Shown piece by piece: positions 60,353 to 64,000 of a stretch of DNA of 64,000 nucleotides. How positions within the stretch are numbered: position 1 is the first letter of the stretch; every line of letters begins with the position of its first letter. The notes below the pieces were generated by a model, which saw only the letters and a program-made list of their open reading frames with translations, made no database searches and was not told the origin of the DNA. The translations under genes and the position numbers were made by a program. Source of the DNA: Anaeramoeba ignava (lineage: Eukaryota > Metamonada > Anaeramoebidae); NCBI GenBank assembly GCA_028826165.1, contig JAPDFW010000059.1, positions 1,571,501 through 1,635,500 of the forward strand, read 5' to 3'.

Positions 60353-61599
60353 TTAAACATTATATTTAATTGGTTTTTCTTGATTTGGAAGTGTTTTATG
60401 TGAACTAAAAGTAATTTTAGTATTTTCTGGAATTTCTAATTTTTCCTTAAATTTACCACTAAATATTTTAAATTAAAATTTAATTAAGAAATTAAAAAAT
60501 TTAATTAAAAATTTAAACAAACCCAATTCTAATTTGATTATCTTTCTTTTCAGCATCTTTAGTCCAAAGAGAAATTCTATCAGTTGTTCTTCTACTTACA
60601 GCAGCTCCACAAATAAACTCATGATCATCATATTGTTCTCCAATTAAAGAAAGCATCTAATTTTCATATTAAATTTTAATTCAAATTTTTATATTAAAAT
60701 AAATTGAATTAATTACAGTATTTAACCAAAGATTATCTAAACTTAATCTTTTTCTTCATTTTCCTAAAAAGACCATTTTTCCTTCCATTTTTTGAAAATT
60801 TTGAAAATAATCTTCCCATTTTGGAAGCTTTTAATAATAAACACCAAAAATGTTTTAAAAAAAAAATAAATATAAAATAAATAAATATAAATATAAATCT
60901 AAAATCTAAATATAAATATAAATCTTTAATATAAATATATAAATATAAATAAAATATAAATATAAATATAAATATAAAATAAAATATAAATATAAATATA
61001 AATATAAATATAAATATAAATATCTAAATAATATAAATATAAATATTAATAAATATAAATATAAATATAAATATAAATATAATTATAAATATAAATATAA
61101 ATATAAATATAAATATAAATATAAATATAAATATAATTATAAATATAAATATAAATATAAATATAAATATAAATATAAATATAAATATAAATATAATAAA
61201 TATTTAAATAATTATAAATATAAATATAAATCTAAATATAAATATAAATCTAAATCTAAATCTAAATCATAAATATAAATCTAAATCTAAATTGAATTAT
61301 AAATTAGAAAATTACAGTTTCAAATTCAAAAACTTTCACAATACTTTGATCCCATTCATCTTTTGTTTCACCTAATTGAGGTTTAGGAACATGAACCCAT
61401 AAAGTCCATTTCCTTTGAAGTTGATGTTTTGGTTGCTTTTCTTTGGTTTAATTTTTAATTTTAAATTTTTAATTTTAATTTTTAATTTTTAATTTTTAAT
61501 TTTTATTTTTAATTTTTAATTTTAATATTTACTTGTATTTAAATTTGAATCTTCTATTTCTGTAAAAGAAATTGTTTGAGAATCTAAATTATTTTTCAT
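60353..61599 (-). CDS. EIF4E: eIF4E-like gene, apparently missing one exon and carrying an in-frame TGA
   Basis: Exons are 61599-61533, 61440-61316, 60827-60717, 60656-60523 and 60458-60353, with consistent phases (180 residues if TGA is read through). Family landmarks are QLQRKWTLWVHVP, LPKWED (cap-binding Trp-Glu), LSLDNLWLNT joined to MLSLIGEQYDD, then FICGAAVSRRTTDRISLWTK and KFKEKLEIP. About 29 residues that should lie between FEFET and LPKWED, including the first cap-stacking Trp, are absent. The intron there (61315-60828) is only satellite. Exon 3 also contains GGAAAATGAAGAAAAAG, with TGA in frame. The protein would normally bind mRNA caps for translation; as sequenced the gene is probably defective or misassembled. 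Confidence 0.7.
60828..61315 (-). repeat. Satellite intron 2 of the eIF4E-like gene
   Basis: A 488-bp tract of ATAAAT units (plus-strand reading) with some AAATCTAAAT. It has several sense-strand TTTAG triplets near the donor end, unlike the other intron satellites. No Trp codon or coding-like stretch is visible in it. Confidence 0.88.
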
Positions 61600-61897
61600 T
61601 TAAAAATTATAATAAAGAAAAAAGAAAAAGAAAAGAAAAAGAAAAGAAAAAATGAAAAATGAAAAATGAAAAAAAAATTTTGAATTAATTTGACATTGAA
61701 ATAAGTTTTTCTTTTTTTTTTTGACTTTCTCTTTTTATTTCTTGCTATTTTTTTATTTCAAATTCTACTTTTGTTTCTTATTATCTTTTTGTTTTGTTGA
61801 TGAAAAAAAAATTTAAAATAAAAATTTTTTTTTCTTCTTTTTCATTTTTCATTTTTTCTTTTTTCTTTCTTGTTTAAAAATAACAAAAAGATTAAAA
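61600..61897. promoter_or_regulatory. Divergent promoter: eIF4E-like / MRH protein
   Basis: AAAAAATGAAAAATGAAAAA near 61650 faces the minus gene and TTTTTCATTTTTCATTTTTT near 61840 faces the plus gene, about 190 bp apart with mixed T-rich sequence between. No small gene is seen. Confidence 0.45.
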
Positions 61898-64000
61898 ATG
61901 TTATTAACATTTTTAGAGTTTATTTTTTTAATAGGATTTCTTTGTATAATTACACAAACACAAACACCTGTTGGTTGTGATTTTGCACTAAAAGATGAAA
62001 ATCAAAATCAACATTATTATAATTTCACAAGTTTAATGAGAAAGTAAATTCAAATTCACATTTAAAATTCAAATTTAAAATCAATTTCAAAATCAAAATC
62101 AAATTCAAATTCAAAATCAAATTCAAATTCAAATTCAAATTTAAAATCAAAATTAAAATCAAAATCAAATTCAAATTCAAATTCAAATTCAAATTCAAAA
62201 TCAAAATCAAAATCAAATTCAAAATCAAATTCAAAATCAAATTCAAATTCAATTTCAAATTCAAAATCAAAATCAAAATTAAAATTAAAATCAAAATTAA
62301 AATCAAAATCAAAATCAAAATCAAAATCAAATTCAAATTAAAATTAAAATTCAATTTCAAATTCAAATTTAAATTCAAATTCAAAATCAAATTCAAATTA
62401 AAATCAAATTCAAAATCAAATTCAAAATCAAAATCAAATTCAAAATCAAATTTAAATTCAAATTCAAATTCAAATTCAATTTCAAAATCAAATTAAAATC
62501 AAAATCAAAATCAAAATCAAATTCAAATTCAAATTTAAATTCAAATTCAAAATTAAAATCAAAATCAAATTCAAATTCAAAATCAAATTCAAAATCAAAT
62601 TCAAAAAATCAAAATCAAAATCAAAATCAAAATCAAAATTCAAAATCAAATTCAAAATCAAAATCAAAATCAAAATCAAAATCAAAATCAAATTCAAATC
62701 AAAATCAAAATCAAAATCAAAATCAAATTCAAAATTAAAATTAAAATCAAAATCAAAATCAAAATCAAATTCAAATTCACATTTAAAATTCAAATTCAAA
62801 TTCAAATTTAAAATCAAAATCAAAATCAAAATTAAATTCAAATTCAAATTAAATTAAAATTAAAAAGAGATTATCAAGATCCTTATACTTATCAAGATTT
62901 AGATGCAAATTATTTTTATATGCTTAATTTATGTGCTAATATTGAAAATATTCTTGATTGTCCTTGTTGCACTCCTGGAACTTCAACTGGTTATGTTATT
63001 GAAGAAACAAATCAAAGTACTTCATGTACAAGCATGGGTCATACTGAAAATATTTTATTCGGTGCTTTAGGTATTCAAATCAAAATATATATTTAAATCA
63101 ATATAAATATTTAAATTAAAATATATTTAAATCAAAATAAATATTTAAATTAAAATATATTTAAATCAAAATATAAATATTTAAATCAAAATAAATATTC
63201 AAATCAAAATAAATATTTAAATCAAAATAAATATATTTAAATCAAAATAAATATTTAAATCAATATAAATATTTAAATCAAAATAAATATTTAAATCAAA
63301 ATAAATATATTTAAATCAAAATAAATATTTAAATCAATATAAATATTTAAATCAAAATAAATATTTAAATCAAAATATATATTTAAATTAAAATATATAT
63401 TTAAATTAAAATAAATATTTAAATCAAAATATATATTTAAATCAATATAAATATTTAAATTAAAATACATATTTAAATCAATAAATATATTTAAATCAAA
63501 ATATATATTCAAATCAAAATAAATATTCAAATCAAAATAAATATTTAAATCAAAATAAATATTTAAATCAAAATAAATATTTAAATCAATATATATATTT
63601 AAATCAAAATAAATATTTAAATTAAAATAAATATTTAAATCAAAATAAATATTTAAATCAATATATATATTTAAATCAAAATAAATATATTTAAATCAAA
63701 TTCTTTAAAAAATGAAAAAAAAATCAGATAAAGATGATCTTGAAGATGGAATTTATATCACTTATTTTTTAACATATGATGAATTTTCAATTGAAAGATA
63801 TATGACAGTAAACTTATATTGTAATAATTATCAAAGCTTCAAACTTGTAACAGTATTTTATGAAAACGATATTCGACCTAATGGAATTCAAGTAAATATT
63901 CTCACAAATCTTGCATGTTTTGAAAAATCTAATCCAGTGAGTAAATTAAATTCTTGTTCCAAATGCTCTGCTCCTGCAGCAACATTTGGAGTTTTTAGTT
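61898..64000 (+). CDS. Mannose-6-phosphate-receptor-homology (MRH) domain protein, partial at right edge
   Basis: Exons are 61898-62043, 62868-63070 and 63728 onward, with consistent phases. A signal peptide (FIFLIGFLCIITQTQT) precedes a Cys-rich luminal domain. It contains GCDFALKDENQ, YFYMLNLCANIENILDCPCC, GALDKDDLEDGIYITYFLTY, ERYMTVNLYCNNYQSFKLV and LTNLACFEKSNP. The Cys spacing and the order of strands fit an MRH fold (MPR, OS-9, Atg27 families). Such proteins bind glycans or act as sorting receptors in the ER, Golgi or endosomes. The C-terminus, any membrane span and the exact subfamily lie beyond the window. Both introns are satellites. Confidence 0.7.
62044..62867 (+). repeat. Satellite intron 1 of the MRH gene
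   Basis: An 824-bp intron, GTAAAT to AAAAG, of AAATCAAATTC and AAAATCAAAATC units. The first occurrence of CACATTTAAAATTC near the donor recurs near 62780, hinting at an internal duplication. Confidence 0.9.
63071..63727 (+). repeat. Satellite intron 2 of the MRH gene
   Basis: A 657-bp intron, GTATTC to ATCAG, of AAATATTTAAATCAAAATA units, about 18-20 bp each, over 30 copies. Confidence 0.9.

Noticed and set aside
60700-60830. A genetic code in which TGA is not stop
   Set aside because: TGA is used as a normal stop in the WDR81-like, GPR180-like and dehydrogenase genes, so the in-frame TGA in the eIF4E-like exon is more likely damage or error.
1-64000. tRNA or rRNA genes
   Set aside because: No GC-rich cloverleaf or GGTTCGA-like segment was noticed by eye. 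A covariance-model scan was not possible, so absence is not proven.

Overview
The window is nuclear DNA of a free-living eukaryotic protist with an extremely AT-rich, gene-dense genome. Genes have GT-AG spliceosomal introns, all three standard stop codons appear in use, and the family content is eukaryotic: BTB/ankyrin proteins, BEACH, TLDc, twinfilin, CARMIL, a P4-ATPase flippase, WDR92, an RNF213-like AAA+ giant. Two very large ankyrin arrays that end in two BTB modules, together with a 3-hydroxybutyrate dehydrogenase pair carrying organelle-type N-termini, fit an anaerobic amoeba or amoeboflagellate such as Anaeramoeba (Metamonada). That assignment rests on remembered protein style and is an inference.

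Layout. 1-25.4 kb: almost intronless genes. These are the RNF213-like giant (minus, running off the left edge), ankyrin-BTB-BTB protein 1 (plus), BTB-BACK-TLDc (minus), an armadillo-repeat protein (plus) and a WDR81-type BEACH/WD40 protein (plus). 25.4-41 kb: ribulose-phosphate 3-epimerase (minus, 3 exons), a 1 kb intergenic satellite, a second ankyrin-BTB-BTB gene with two compensating frame breaks (plus), a GPR180/TMEM145-type seven-helix protein (minus, 8 exons), twinfilin (plus, 4 exons), a coiled-coil protein with a Csm1/Pcs1-like C-terminus (plus, 2 exons), and a Rho-like pseudoGTPase fused to ankyrin repeats (minus). 41-64 kb: a polytopic membrane protein (plus, 6 exons), a tandem pair of 3-hydroxybutyrate dehydrogenases (minus), a P4-ATPase (plus, 11 exons), WDR92/DNAAF10 (plus), CARMIL (plus, 6 exons), a damaged eIF4E-like gene (minus, 5 recognisable exons) and an MRH-domain protein (plus, running off the right edge). 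I reconstructed the exon structures by hand from reading frame, GT-AG boundaries and family homology.

Striking points. (1) The Rho-like/ankyrin gene appears to contain eight exons of exactly 3 nt. Two precede each complete ankyrin repeat and the terminal partial repeat, and they restore the canonical repeat length; all the introns between them are 58-92 nt. (2) Most long introns are filled with simple satellites private to that intron, and these repeats almost completely lack GT and AG on the sense strand. (3) The dehydrogenase pair is nearly identical except for a few short blocks, which fall on the cofactor-specificity loop, beside the active site and in the substrate lid. (4) At least six one-base frame breaks interrupt otherwise well-conserved genes, five of them at A or T runs. 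(5) A T-rich motif with TTTTTCATTTTT precedes most start codons and is mirrored between divergent genes.

Functionally the neighbourhood is housekeeping and cytoskeletal: actin regulation (twinfilin, CARMIL, Rho-like), membrane traffic (P4-ATPase, WDR81, MRH protein, GPR180-like) and central metabolism (epimerase, dehydrogenases). There is no operon logic. No tRNA, rRNA, CRISPR array or transposon was recognised.
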